DNA of 64,000 nt from Pontibacter liquoris (GCF_022758235.1 NZ_JALEBG010000002.1:496001-560000), one strand, 5' to 3'. Counted from the first letter of the stretch, positions 50,180 to 59,145 are shown. The notes: generated by a model from the letters alone, not told the origin. A program made the numbers and translations.

Positions 50180-50215
50180 ACAAAAGCGCCACCCCGGCTG
50201 GAGTGGCGCTTTTGT
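50180..50215 (-). terminator. Terminator of the PpiD-like gene
   Basis: ACAAAAGCGCCAC pairs with GTGGCGCTTTTGT over 13 bp, loop 50193-50202, 26 bp past the stop at 50242. Confidence 0.85.
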
Positions 50216-50241
50216 TAATCCTTTATACTTCTTTTGGGTGA

Positions 50242-52353
50242 TTAGAAGAACTTCACGCGGTTGTCTTTAATCTCAGACTTCTCTTTGATCGCCTCGAAAG
50301 CATCGTTGGCAGCACGCGTGGCGCGGGTGTTTACCAGTTCTGCTTTCACGCTGGCCAGGTCTTGTGGCTCAGGAGCTTTGTTCAGGCTTGTCAGCTCTAC
50401 TATCATCACGCCGCCCTGTCCCTCGAAAGGAGCCGAGTGGGCACCTGGCTTCAGGCCAAACGCTTTTCCAACTGCTACCGGCTCAATACCGATGCCCGGG
50501 ATCGTGCCGGAGGCAAACGTTACGTTGTCGGCTGTTTTTACCATGGCATCAGGGCCGTAGCTGGCCGCGATCTGGTCCAGGGAGCCTTTGCTGTCTTTCA
50601 ACTTGGCAATGATCTGCTCGGCTTTCACCTGGTTACGCACCGCAGCGGTCAGCTCCTCTTTCACGTCACTTACATCGGCATAACCTTTGTCGCGCTTGCC
50701 GGTCAGGGAAGCCACCACAAACTGGTCGTTGATCTCAAATACCGGCGATACGTCACCTACTTCGGTGTCTTTGCTGTAGGCCCAGCGCACCAGCTCGCGG
50801 GCGTTGTTCAGGTTATTTACCAGAATGTTGTTTTTACCGATGTTCTGCGCTTCTTCTTTTACCAGCCCTTTGTTGGCGGCAACATTCTCTCTGAACTCCT
50901 CGGTGCTTCCGCTGGTACCGGAAAGTTTGTCGGCAATGGCATATGCTGCGTCACGGGTTGCTTCGCTAGGCTCTACGCTGCGCTGCAGGGCAGCAATTTT
51001 ATAAGTCTCCTTCGATTTTGGAGCAGTTACTTTCACAATGTGGTAGCCATACTCAGACTCTACCAGGTTTGGCAGCAGGCCTGTTCCGGAGAATGCAAAC
51101 ACAGGCTTCTCAAACGCCGGCACCATGCGGCCTTCTGTAAACCAGCCCAGGTCGCCACCTACGGAGGCCGTACCATCTGTGCCATACTTGGCAGCCATCT
51201 GGCCGAAGTCAGCGCCCGCTTTTATCTGCTTCAGCACATCTTCTGCTTTGGCTTTGGCCGCAGCTTTAGCTTCCGGAGTATCATTTTCAGGTTTGATGAG
51301 GATGTGGCTTGCTTTTACGGCATTGGCTGTACCTTCTTTGGCATCGATCACTTTGTAGAGCGCCATGGTGCCATTGCTGGTATACGGGCCGTATACTTTG
51401 CCTTCCTGCAGGGGCAGTTGCTTGCGCAGTTGCTCCGGCAACTCACCCGGGTTCATGTAGTTGCCCTGGTAAGGCTGGTCGGAGTTGGCGTTCACAAAAG
51501 CAGAGTCGTTGGGAGCAGAAGCAAACTGCTGCGTTAGCTGCGAAATTTCCTGCTGATAGTAGGTGCTGTCTTCCTTCGAAGCACTTACCGGGATGGTTAC
51601 GAACTCTACCGAGCGGCCTTCGTCCACCTTGTACAGCTCTTTGTGGCTATTGTAATAATCCTGCAGCTGCGCATCCGTTACTTTTACGCTGGAGTCGGAA
51701 ACCGTAAAGAACGGAACAAACAAAGCCTTGATGCTGGCAGTGGTGTTCTGAGCGTTATAGTAGTTCTTTGCTTCGGCCGCAGTAACGTATACTGTTTTGC
51801 TCAGCAGGTTAGAATACTTGGACTGCAGGCGGTCTGATAAAATGCCCTGCTCAAAAGACGTCCACATCGGGCGGGCAGTCGGGCCCATCTGATCCAGGTT
51901 CTTGAGGTACTGCACCACCTGGTTGCGGTCAAATTCGCCTGTCTGCGGGTTGGTAAACGCCTGCTTCACGGCCGGGTGGATGTTGTTGCCCTGTACCATG
52001 TCGGCCAGTTCGTCGTCTGTTACCGCTATGCCCAGGCGGTCATATTCTTTCTGTAAGGCTATCTTAAAGATCAGCTGGTTCCAGGCTTGCTCCCGGAGCA
52101 TGGCCAGCTCGCCTTCGTTAGCGCTGCGGCCTACCTGGTTCTCGTAGTTTGATTTGGCTTGCTGAAATACATCGTCAAATTCCTTGTATTCCACTTTCTT
52201 ACCGGCAATCTCACCGATCACGTTGGCATCGTTGCCAAACAACTTGGAGTTACCTCCAACTAAGTCGCCACCAACTATAAATAAACCCAGTCCTGCGGCG
52301 ATAAGGCCAACAGCCCAACCAGACTTCTCTCTAATCTTGTTAATTAATGCCAT
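50242..52353 (-). CDS. PpiD/SurA-like periplasmic peptidyl-prolyl isomerase
   Basis: A 703-aa inner-membrane-anchored chaperone. One hydrophobic helix at residues 11-30 (SGWAVGLIAAGLGLFIVGG) is followed by a SurA_N/PpiD-like helical N-domain. A parvulin-type rotamase domain lies around residues 345-440 (VKASHILIKPENDTPEAKAKAKA, then SVGGDLGWFTEGRMVPAFEKPVF), and a long C-terminal helical part includes a second, degenerate PPIase-like region. PpiD-type proteins sit near the Sec translocon and help outer membrane proteins fold. It is last in a minus-strand run with a CNNM/CorC gene, a 57-aa gene and lptC. Confidence 0.9.
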   Translation of the reverse strand: MALINKIREKSGWAVGLIAAGLGLFIVGGDLVGGNSKLFGNDANVIGEIAGKKVEYKEFDDVFQQAKSNYENQVGRSANEGELAMLREQAWNQLIFKIALQKEYDRLGIAVTDDELADMVQGNNIHPAVKQAFTNPQTGEFDRNQVVQYLKNLDQMGPTARPMWTSFEQGILSDRLQSKYSNLLSKTVYVTAAEAKNYYNAQNTTASIKALFVPFFTVSDSSVKVTDAQLQDYYNSHKELYKVDEGRSVEFVTIPVSASKEDSTYYQQEISQLTQQFASAPNDSAFVNANSDQPYQGNYMNPGELPEQLRKQLPLQEGKVYGPYTSNGTMALYKVIDAKEGTANAVKASHILIKPENDTPEAKAAAKAKAEDVLKQIKAGADFGQMAAKYGTDGTASVGGDLGWFTEGRMVPAFEKPVFAFSGTGLLPNLVESEYGYHIVKVTAPKSKETYKIAALQRSVEPSEATRDAAYAIADKLSGTSGSTEEFRENVAANKGLVKEEAQNIGKNNILVNNLNNARELVRWAYSKDTEVGDVSPVFEINDQFVVASLTGKRDKGYADVSDVKEELTAAVRNQVKAEQIIAKLKDSKGSLDQIAASYGPDAMVKTADNVTFASGTIPGIGIEPVAVGKAFGLKPGAHSAPFEGQGGVMIVELTSLNKAPEPQDLASVKAELVNTRATRAANDAFEAIKEKSEIKDNRVKFF

Positions 52354-52425
52354 TTGTTATACAAATAAAAAGGATTTGCAAAATAAGGTTAATCGCGCTA
52401 AAATTCAAAATTTTTCCTAGGTGGT

Positions 52426-53730
52426 TTAACTGTTTGCATCTGTCTGAGGCTCTGTGTTTTTTACCAGCTTCACGGCATTAATGCGATTCTCGTCCATCGA
52501 AAGGATGGTGATGGTATAGGGCGGCACGGCTATCTGGTCGCCAGCCAGCGGTATCTCGCCGTACACTTCCAGGATCAGGCCACCCAGCGTTTCGTAATCG
52601 CCTTCCGGCAATTCCAGGTCATACTTGTCGTTGAGGTAGTCTACTTCGTGGCGGGCCGAGAACAGGTAAATGCCTTTCTCAGGCCATACCTGCTCCAGCA
52701 GCGACTCGTCCTTCACATCATACTCGTCCTCTATCTCCCCGAAAATTTCCTCTATCACATCCTCCACTGTTACGATACCCGACGTCCCGCCAAATTCATC
52801 CACCACCACAGCCACGCTGCGGTGCTCCGATACCACCTTCACGAACAGCTCACTGGCCATCATACTTTCGGGTACCAGGCTCACCGGCGAGAGGATCTCC
52901 TCTATTGTGCCGGGTTGCCGGAACATGTCCAGCTGGTGGCAGTAGCCGATTATGTTATCGATGCTGTCTTTATACACCAGGATCTTGGAATGGCCTGTTT
53001 CCACAAACGCCTGCCGCAGTTTTTCCACGCTATCGTTCACCTCCACGGCCTCAATCTCGGTGCGCGGCACCATACACTCGCGCACCCGCACGGTTTTAAA
53101 TTCCAACGCATTATGGAAAATAAGCGGGTCTACCTCCAGCACATTCTCATGCTCGGGGTGGTAGAGGCGGTTTTTGATAAAGGCGTTGAGGTCTGTGAAA
53201 CCGAAAACGGGGCGCTCCTCTGAAAACTCTATCTGAAAGATCTTCTCGGCCACCCACTTGCTCAGATTCACGATCAGGTATACGACCGGGTAAAGCAGGT
53301 AATAACAGATAAAGATCGGGATAGCCAGCACCTGCAGCATGCGGTTGGGGTTGATGGCAAACAGGCTGCGGGGCAGGAATTCGGCCGTAAGCAGCACGAC
53401 CATCGAGGCGATGATAATCTGAAGCACCAGCACCAGCAGCGATAGCTGCAGCGGCGCAGGCAGGTAGAGGAAAAGCAGCTTGTTGAGCACGCTGGCAATG
53501 GCAAAGCCATAAAGCACCAGTGCCAGGGTGTTGCCGATCAGGGTAGTGCCCATCAGGCGAGCGGGGCGCTGCAGCAGATGCCCCAGCAGGCGGCCAGCCA
53601 GTACCCCATTCTTCTCGCTCAGCTCGATCTGAATTTTGTTGGCAGCCACAAAGGCCAGCTCGATGCCCGAAAAGAAGGCCGAGAACACCAGTGCCACGAG
53701 CAATAATACGATCTGATTGGGGTCTACCAT
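52426..53730 (-). CDS. CNNM/CorC-type (hemolysin family) membrane protein
   Basis: A 434-aa protein. Residues 1-190 form a DUF21 membrane domain with about four helices. Residues 195-330 hold a pair of CBS domains (RECMVPRTEIEAVEVND..., then HSKILVYKDSIDNIIGYCHQLD), and residues 345-425 form a CorC_HlyC domain (GIYLFSARHEVDYLNDKYDLELPEGDYETLGGLILEVYGEIPLAGD). Such proteins are Mg2+ efflux or homeostasis transporters; in Bacteroidota close paralogues are GldE. The gene lies 13 bp after the 57-aa gene and precedes the PpiD-like gene, so all are probably one operon. Confidence 0.9.
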   Translation of the reverse strand: MVDPNQIVLLLVALVFSAFFSGIELAFVAANKIQIELSEKNGVLAGRLLGHLLQRPARLMGTTLIGNTLALVLYGFAIASVLNKLLFLYLPAPLQLSLLVLVLQIIIASMVVLLTAEFLPRSLFAINPNRMLQVLAIPIFICYYLLYPVVYLIVNLSKWVAEKIFQIEFSEERPVFGFTDLNAFIKNRLYHPEHENVLEVDPLIFHNALEFKTVRVRECMVPRTEIEAVEVNDSVEKLRQAFVETGHSKILVYKDSIDNIIGYCHQLDMFRQPGTIEEILSPVSLVPESMMASELFVKVVSEHRSVAVVVDEFGGTSGIVTVEDVIEEIFGEIEDEYDVKDESLLEQVWPEKGIYLFSARHEVDYLNDKYDLELPEGDYETLGGLILEVYGEIPLAGDQIAVPPYTITILSMDENRINAVKLVKNTEPQTDANS

Positions 53731-53743
53731 GTCCTAAAAAAAC

Positions 53744-53917
53744 TTAGGCGCCGTACCTTTTGCGGCGATACCACCAAAGTATAAACAGCACCGCCGAGAT
53801 CATAAAGATCCAGTAGTTACCAAGCACATCCTCGCCCTGTATGGTGCGGTGCGCCCCGATAACGGCTGCCACAAAGGCCAGCGCTAATAAAAGGGTATTA
53901 ATTAGCTTTTGGTTCAT
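53744..53917 (-). CDS. 57-aa membrane protein coupled to lptC
   Basis: Small protein with two hydrophobic segments (about residues 5-22 and 36-50), a short polar loop between, and a basic end (WWYRRKRYGA). Its ATG at 53917 overlaps the lptC stop as ATGA, which strongly implies coupled translation. The CNNM/CorC gene starts 13 bp beyond it. This coupling, and a full frame with no stops, support a real gene despite its size. I do not know a named family. Position suggests a part in LPS transport or the neighbouring envelope functions. Confidence 0.72.
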   Translation of the reverse strand: MNQKLINTLLLALAFVAAVIGAHRTIQGEDVLGNYWIFMISAVLFILWWYRRKRYGA

Positions 53918-54453
53918 TCTTCTTGCAGGCTGATGATGCCCGTCGGCTTTAAAATTCTGTATTTTGAGAAATCCTGGTTGGCCCGTAACCCGTTGCCCAT
54001 CAGGATCTCCTCGCCCGTAGTAATCTTCACGAACTTATCGGTGTAGATCAGGGCTTTGTTCTTGTCCCAGAAGAGCTCTTCTGTTTCCAGCTTTTCCTTT
54101 TTTACGCGGTTCTCCACTTCTACTTTGCCCTGGGCAAGATACAGGTTCTTGTGGCGGTCCTGTTTGGCATAGTTGGCCTTGAGCGTAGAGGTGATCTGGC
54201 CTGGTTTGCCATAAAACTCCACGTTTAGGCCTTTTGGAAACACTCCGTCACCGTTTTCAAACTCCTGCTGCACGGGGGCCATCAGTTTTATCTGCAGCCG
54301 CGCCGAGTCGCTGTAGAGCGTTACCACATCGTGGTTCTCGATGAGCGGCCCCTTGTAGGTTTCTACTTTATCCGGGTCCTGCAGGTCATCGCTGCAGCCA
54401 AACGCCAGGCAGCTCAGCGCTACAATGCTGCTAAAAATCCATGCGTTACGCAT
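53914..54453 (-). CDS. lptC: LPS export periplasmic protein LptC
   Basis: A 179-aa protein from the ATG at 54453; an ATG at 54489 would add 12 residues before the signal. The N-terminus MRNAWIFSSIVALSCLAFGC ends in a lipobox-like site with Cys20, so it may be lipid-anchored rather than TM-anchored as in E. coli. The body fits the LptC beta-jellyroll (SARLQIKLMAPVQQEFENGDGVFPKGLNVEFY, then LYLAQGKVEVENRVKKEKLETEELFWDKNKALIYTDKFVKITT). LptC passes LPS from LptB2FG to LptA. It precedes the 57-aa gene by a 4-bp overlap. Confidence 0.9.
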   Translation of the reverse strand: MRNAWIFSSIVALSCLAFGCSDDLQDPDKVETYKGPLIENHDVVTLYSDSARLQIKLMAPVQQEFENGDGVFPKGLNVEFYGKPGQITSTLKANYAKQDRHKNLYLAQGKVEVENRVKKEKLETEELFWDKNKALIYTDKFVKITTGEEILMGNGLRANQDFSKYRILKPTGIISLQEE

Positions 54454-54524
54454 AAGGTTGCCGTTGATCCGTTTAGGTGAAATTAGCAAATTTTATTTTT
54501 ATCTACAGCCATCTTTGTGCCACA

Positions 54525-54553
54525 AAAAAGGCCGCTCCAAGAACGGCCTTTTT
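54525..54553 (-). terminator. Terminator after the FadL-like gene
   Basis: AAAAAGGCCG and CGGCCTTTTT form a 10-bp stem with a T tail, 43 bp past the stop at 54596. It separates the coaX block from lptC. Confidence 0.82.
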
Positions 54554-54595
54554 CCCTTGCACAGGTGTGCTGGTTATACTTGTATATCGATAGCG

Positions 54596-55888
54596 TTACT
54601 CAATGCGGCGCTTGATGAACCAGCGGCTGTTGATGGTAATGCCGGCGCTGAACTGGAAATACTTCTCGGCGATCAGTCCGTTGGAGGTGGTGCCGCGCTG
54701 CCCGTAGCCGAAAGCTGTGTTGAGCTGGTACATATCGTAAACGGTAGACCGGCCAATAGGCAAGGTAAAGCCTACGGTTACACCTTTGTCGCCTATCTGG
54801 GTGCCGTTGATCTCGTAAGGGGTTTTTCCATAGTATAAGCCGCCACGGTAAGTAATCCGCTTAAAGTAGTTACCGATCGACTTGGCATCCGGCGTATACT
54901 CGCCGCCAAGTGCTGCCCGGTAGCTGTCGGCCAGTTCCTTGTCACCATCAAAATTGCGGAACTTAGACCATTGCTGCGCCGAGAAATCGGCTACCAGCGT
55001 CATGTTGGAGCCATTGTCCAGCGAGATGCCTGCCTGCCAGCTCTGGGGCAACAGCACACTGCCTTTGGTACTGTCGGGCATAATGTTCTGGTCCAGGATG
55101 CCTTCGTAGATGGTGCGCCGCTCGTACGAATTCTTACGGTTGGCATTCAGGTCGCTTTCAAAGCTGTAGGTACCGCCTATGCTCAGAAAAAGTGACTCTT
55201 TCAGTTCCTGTCTGTAGTTTACGCCTGCTCTAAAAAGGAAGTCCTGGTAACGGGTACGCTCGCTATACACCACCTGCTCCATCGATAAAGTGGAAAGTGA
55301 GTCGTCCTGCACCAGCGAGGAAGCTTCTTTGGTTACGTTGCCGAAGATGTAGGAAGCCGTAGCGCCAACAGTCAGCCCTTTTACAATTTTAACGCCGTTG
55401 GAGAAACTCAGCTCCGATAAGCCGCCATCGCCCTCGTATCCGCGCAGGATGGATGCCCGCGGGTTGCTTTCCAGGGGCATGGAAGAACTCATTTCATAGG
55501 TGACATCGCTGAAAGGCCGCAGCGACACCGCTGACGACCAGCGCTTGGACACCGGCACGACCAGCGACAAGTTGGACAGGCTGGCATTGCCATCGCGCTG
55601 CGAGGCGTTGCCGTCGCTCAGGGTTTTCACCTGCCCGCGAATGCTCATATCAAACACCGTAATGCTGTTATAATAAAGCAAGGCAGGGTTAGCGATGTTT
55701 GCCTGAAAGCTGTTGGCTGCACTAATGCCGGCCCCGGCCATGCCCGCATTGCGGATATTGCCCAGGTTGCTGTTTATCTCCCCTAACCCATAGCGGGAGT
55801 ACGGGGTGTTGCCAATGTATTGCGCCTGTGCGGCGGGTGCCATGCACAGCAGGGCAAACCCTATCAGTACTCGGAGTTTTTTATACAT
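54596..55888 (-). CDS. FadL-like outer membrane beta-barrel protein
   Basis: A 430-aa secreted barrel. A signal peptide (IGFALLCMAPAAQAQ) is followed by YIGNTPYSRYGLGEINSNLGNIRNAGMAGAGIS, a phrase resembling PorV/FadL-type barrels with an N-terminal hatch, and many alternating strands ending FQFSAGITINSRWFIKRRIE. Hydrophobic compound uptake (FadL) or a T9SS-associated role are both possible. I do not assign function. Its start overlaps the coaX stop by 8 bp, so both are one operon, and it has its own terminator. Confidence 0.85.
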   Translation of the reverse strand: MYKKLRVLIGFALLCMAPAAQAQYIGNTPYSRYGLGEINSNLGNIRNAGMAGAGISAANSFQANIANPALLYYNSITVFDMSIRGQVKTLSDGNASQRDGNASLSNLSLVVPVSKRWSSAVSLRPFSDVTYEMSSSMPLESNPRASILRGYEGDGGLSELSFSNGVKIVKGLTVGATASYIFGNVTKEASSLVQDDSLSTLSMEQVVYSERTRYQDFLFRAGVNYRQELKESLFLSIGGTYSFESDLNANRKNSYERRTIYEGILDQNIMPDSTKGSVLLPQSWQAGISLDNGSNMTLVADFSAQQWSKFRNFDGDKELADSYRAALGGEYTPDAKSIGNYFKRITYRGGLYYGKTPYEINGTQIGDKGVTVGFTLPIGRSTVYDMYQLNTAFGYGQRGTTSNGLIAEKYFQFSAGITINSRWFIKRRIE

Positions 55889-56600
55889 TATATACTAAAA
55901 TTCTGTGAAGCCCGATCAAGACCAGTTCAGGAATTACAAAGATGCGCCCTTTTAACGTACTTTCAAAAAATCCTGCGTCTCCTCCGCAAAGTATAACCAC
56001 TAAAGCAGGCGCTTTTTGCGCATAAGCCGCTATCAGGCCGTTGAGTTCGGCCACCGTACCGGCCAGCACCCCGCTCAGGATCGACTCCTGCGTGGTTTGC
56101 CCGGTCAGCGGATAGGCGTTTTCTGTTCGCTGTACTAACGGCAGGCGTTCGGTAAAAGTATGCAGGGCTTTGAATTTCATGTTCAGGCCGGGTGCAATGC
56201 CCCCGCCATGGTAGGTGCCGGTGCTGTCCACAAAATCGTGTGTGATGCAGGTGCCGGCGTCAAACACCAGGCAGTTGCGCCCCGGAAAAAAGTAACTGGC
56301 CCCTGCGGCAACGGCTTTTCTGTCGGCCCCCAGGGTTTGAGGCGTTTTGTACAGGTTATTAAAAGGCAAGGCTGTCTGCCCCGTCAGCTCCAGGAGCTTG
56401 CCGGTAACAGACAGCCTTGTTAGGATAGCATGCGGGTCTTGCGCGACCGAGGCAACAATGGCATGGTCGAAGGTTTGCTGTTGCAAAGCCGCCGGCAGCT
56501 GGTCTTTTTCCTGAAAATAGCCTTGTTCTACAAAGACGTCCTCTTCAAAAAGGCCATACTTGGTGCCCGTGTTCCCGATGTCGATCGCGACGCTCCGCAT
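55881..56600 (-). CDS. coaX: Type III pantothenate kinase
   Basis: First step of CoA synthesis: pantothenate plus ATP to 4'-phosphopantothenate. Type III enzymes belong to the ASKHA fold and are not inhibited by CoA. The 239-aa product shows the ATP motif AIDIGNTGTKYGLF at residues 5-18, GADRKAVAAGA near 94-104, CLVFDAGTCITHDFVDSTGTYHGGGIAPGL around 110-140 with the catalytic Asp, and ILSGVLAGTVAELNGL later. It lies 5 bp after the RluB-like gene and overlaps the next gene by 8 bp. Confidence 0.95.
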   Translation of the reverse strand: MRSVAIDIGNTGTKYGLFEEDVFVEQGYFQEKDQLPAALQQQTFDHAIVASVAQDPHAILTRLSVTGKLLELTGQTALPFNNLYKTPQTLGADRKAVAAGASYFFPGRNCLVFDAGTCITHDFVDSTGTYHGGGIAPGLNMKFKALHTFTERLPLVQRTENAYPLTGQTTQESILSGVLAGTVAELNGLIAAYAQKAPALVVILCGGDAGFFESTLKGRIFVIPELVLIGLHRILVYNV

Positions 56601-56605
56601 ATTGC

Positions 56606-58078
56606 TTACATAAAGTACTTCAGGCGGATGACTTCTTTCTCGGTAAGGTAGCGCCAGTTGCCGCGTGGCAGGTCTTTTTTAGTCAGGCCGGCATACTGTA
56701 CGCGGTCCAGGCTTACCACATCGTAACCCAGGTGCTCAAAAATGCGGCGCACAATGCGGTTACGGCCAATATGGATCTCCAGCCCCAGGAACGTACTCGC
56801 ATCGCCCAGCAGGGCCACATCATCCACCTCGGCTTTGCCGTCTTCCAGCTCCACGCCTTCGGCCACTTTCACAAAGTCGGCTTTGGTGATAGGCTTATCC
56901 AGCTCTACCTGGTAGATCTTTTTCACGCCGTTAGACGGGTGCGTTAGCTTTTGCGCCAGCTCACCATCGTTGGTGAACAGCAGCAGACCGGTGGTATTGC
57001 GATCCAGGCGGCCTACCGGGAAGATGCGCTCCGTCGAAGCATTGGCTACCAGGCTCATTACTGTTTTGCGGCCTTCCGGGTCGTCGGTAGTGGTTAGGAA
57101 GTCTTTTGGCTTGTTGAGCAGCACATACACCAGCTTTTCGCGGTTCAGTATTTTCTTGCCATACTGGATGCTGTCGGTCGGCTTCACTTTAAAGCCCATC
57201 TCCTTTACCACCTCACCGTTTACTTTGATCTCACCAGCCTCGATCAACAGATCGGCTTCGCGGCGCGAGCAGATGCCGGCATTGGCAATAAAGCGGTTCA
57301 GGCGGATGGTGCCATCGTCCTCTTCCTTTATATTTGTTTTCTTAATGCGCGGGTTATTGTTATAGCGACTCAGGTTATAGTCTGGTGCCTCAGGCGTGCT
57401 TTCACGGTCGTTTGCCCGGTCTCTGCTGCCGCGGCTGTTCGCATCCGGCTTGCTATACTTGCCGGGGCGGTCTGTTTTAAACGAGCCTTTATCAGCACCA
57501 AAACCGCGTTTCTCGCCATAAGCCGGCTTGCCTTCCGAGCGCGCATCACGTCGGTCGTCTCTGCGGTCGGCGTTATACGGCTTGCGCTCGCCACGGTCCG
57601 CACGGTCATAACTACGGCGCTCGCCGCCACCTTCTCTTCGGTCATTGCCGTATGAGCGACGCTCCCCGCCTTCTCTTTTATTGGCACCAAATGATTTGCG
57701 TTCGCCACCATCGCGGTTTTCGCTATACGAGCGGCGTTCACCTCCTTCAGGCTTCTCTCTTCTGTCGTTGTAAGTGCGGCGGTCATCGCCCCCTTCGCGG
57801 CGGCCGGTGGTGAAAGAAGGGTATTCACCGCCTTCTTTTCTATTGCCATATGAGCGGCGTTCGCCTCCTTCTCTATTGCCACCACCAAAAGGTTTTCTGT
57901 CGCCCTGGTCGCGGCCCGGCCGGTCGCTTCCAAAAGAGCGGCGTTCGGGTTTATCTCTTCTGTTAAAAATCTTTTTACCGTCGCGGTCGCTGTTTGGTCT
58001 GCCGGTAGCGTTGCTGCCAGCACCTCTTCTGCCCTCACCTGCGTTGCCGCGTGCGGGTCTTTCGTTATCTTTTGCCAT
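56606..58078 (-). CDS. RluB/RsuA-type rRNA pseudouridine synthase with Arg/Gly-rich N-terminal tail
   Basis: A 490-aa protein, about twice the length of a plain RsuA. Residues 1-235 are a low-complexity, basic Arg/Gly/Ser/Tyr/Glu-rich region with repeats such as GGERRSYGN, GGERKSFGAN and GGERRSYGNDRR. Residues 260-310 form an S4 RNA-binding domain (IRLNRFIANAGICSRREADLLIEAG). The catalytic domain follows, with the Asp in VGRLDRNTTGLLLFTNDGELA (Asp359) and NRIVRRIFEHLGYDVVSLDRVQYAGL near the end. Bacterial relatives modify 23S rRNA; the tail probably binds RNA. A long overlapping frame on the same strand is a codon-bias shadow. Confidence 0.9.
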   Translation of the reverse strand: MAKDNERPARGNAGEGRRGAGSNATGRPNSDRDGKKIFNRRDKPERRSFGSDRPGRDQGDRKPFGGGNREGGERRSYGNRKEGGEYPSFTTGRREGGDDRRTYNDRREKPEGGERRSYSENRDGGERKSFGANKREGGERRSYGNDRREGGGERRSYDRADRGERKPYNADRRDDRRDARSEGKPAYGEKRGFGADKGSFKTDRPGKYSKPDANSRGSRDRANDRESTPEAPDYNLSRYNNNPRIKKTNIKEEDDGTIRLNRFIANAGICSRREADLLIEAGEIKVNGEVVKEMGFKVKPTDSIQYGKKILNREKLVYVLLNKPKDFLTTTDDPEGRKTVMSLVANASTERIFPVGRLDRNTTGLLLFTNDGELAQKLTHPSNGVKKIYQVELDKPITKADFVKVAEGVELEDGKAEVDDVALLGDASTFLGLEIHIGRNRIVRRIFEHLGYDVVSLDRVQYAGLTKKDLPRGNWRYLTEKEVIRLKYFM

Positions 58079-58179
58079 TTTATTTTAATTATCGATGCAG
58101 TATCGCTACTGTACCTTTGTGTGCAGCATTATCTACTGTGATTGTTCGGTTATACTTGGCGCGTCAGCGCCCGGATTGG

Positions 58180-58743
58180 CTAATCGGCCACTTCGCCGAT
58201 CATATTTTCTTCGGTGGCGAAGTCTTTTAGCTGTGGAAGGTCTTTGATGTGGTTGATGCCGAAGTAGTCCATAAACTTTTGCGAAGTGCCATACAGCACA
58301 GGGCGCCCGATCGTTTCGGCCTTTCCCTTGATCTCGATCAGTTCTTTCTCCAGCAATTTATGGATGGCATAGTCGCAGCCTACGCCGCGAATTTGCTCTA
58401 CAGCCGACCGGGTGATCGGCTGCTTGTAGGCAATGATGGCCAGCGTCTCCAGCGAAGACGCCGATAGTTTACGTTTCGATTTCTGCTTGAGGAAGGTGCT
58501 GACCGTTTGCTGGTACTCGGGCTTGGTCAGGAACTGGTAGCCGCCCCCGATAGCATAGATCTGGAAAGCGAAGCCCGCCTCCAGCAACTGCTCGTTTATA
58601 CCTTCCACCGCCTCCAGCACATCGCTTACCAGCACTTCTTCAAACCCCAGCGCCTCTTGCAGGCAGCGCTGAATGTCCTCGATGCTGATTGGTGACTGGG
58701 CACAGAAAACAAGTGCCTGAATATGGTTTTGCAGAATATTCAA
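58180..58743 (-). CDS. scpB: SMC-ScpAB complex subunit ScpB
   Basis: A 187-aa protein that pairs winged-helix domains and acts with ScpA and SMC in chromosome organisation. Typical phrases: IQALVFCAQSPISIEDIQRCLQEALG near the start, LSASSLETLAIIAYKQPITRSAVEQIRGVGCDYAIHKLLEKELIEIKGKAETIGRPVLYGT and FMDYFGINHIKDLPQL. The start is a TTG at 58743, because a TAG lies four codons upstream and no ATG lies between. It follows the DksA-like gene with 12 bp between and precedes the RluB-like gene, a typical bacterial scpB-rluB order. Confidence 0.93.
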   Translation of the reverse strand: MNILQNHIQALVFCAQSPISIEDIQRCLQEALGFEEVLVSDVLEAVEGINEQLLEAGFAFQIYAIGGGYQFLTKPEYQQTVSTFLKQKSKRKLSASSLETLAIIAYKQPITRSAVEQIRGVGCDYAIHKLLEKELIEIKGKAETIGRPVLYGTSQKFMDYFGINHIKDLPQLKDFATEENMIGEVAD

Positions 58744-58755
58744 GATAAAAAAGTA

Positions 58756-59145
58756 CTAGTCGTTGCGCTGCAGTTTCGCCTCAATGGTGTGCTGTGTGTG
58801 CGGCACGGCACGCAGTCTTTCTTTCGGGATCAGCTTGCCTGTAACGATGCAAACGCCATAAGTACCATTCTTGATCCGGATCAGCGCATTCTCCAACTGC
58901 TGGATAAACTTCATCTGACGGGAAGCCAGCTGGTTCAGGCTTTCTTTCTCGGCTGTATCGGCGCCATCTTCCAGCACCTTGGTAGGCGATGCGGTGTTAT
59001 CCGTACCGGAATCGTTGCGGCGGCTCAGGGTTTCTTTAATGAAAGCTACTTCCTTTTTGGCATTCGTCAGCTTTTCGAGGATGATGTTTTCAAACTCGCT
59101 GAGCTCCTCTCTGGAATAACGCTGTTTTTCTTCGTTCGTATTCAT
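58756..59145 (-). CDS. DksA/TraR-like protein without Zn cysteines
   Basis: A 129-aa protein. Residues 1-85 form a long coiled coil with RYSREELSEFENIILEKLTNAKKEVAFIKETL, similar to the DksA/TraR coiled-coil tip that enters the RNA polymerase secondary channel. The C-terminal part (YGVCIVTGKLIPKERLRAVPHTQHTI) aligns with the DksA zinc finger, but only one Cys remains, so no four-cysteine zinc site is possible. Similar Cys-poor TraR/DksA proteins are known in Bacteroidota. It is upstream of scpB with 12 bp spacing. Regulation of transcription is inferred by family. Confidence 0.8.
   Translation of the reverse strand: MNTNEEKQRYSREELSEFENIILEKLTNAKKEVAFIKETLSRRNDSGTDNTASPTKVLEDGADTAEKESLNQLASRQMKFIQQLENALIRIKNGTYGVCIVTGKLIPKERLRAVPHTQHTIEAKLQRND

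Noticed and set aside
57370..58038. Long alternative-frame ORF within the RluB-like gene
   Set aside because: It overlaps the repeated Arg/Gly-rich tail in another frame on the same strand; its length follows from the biased codons there, with no family-like features.
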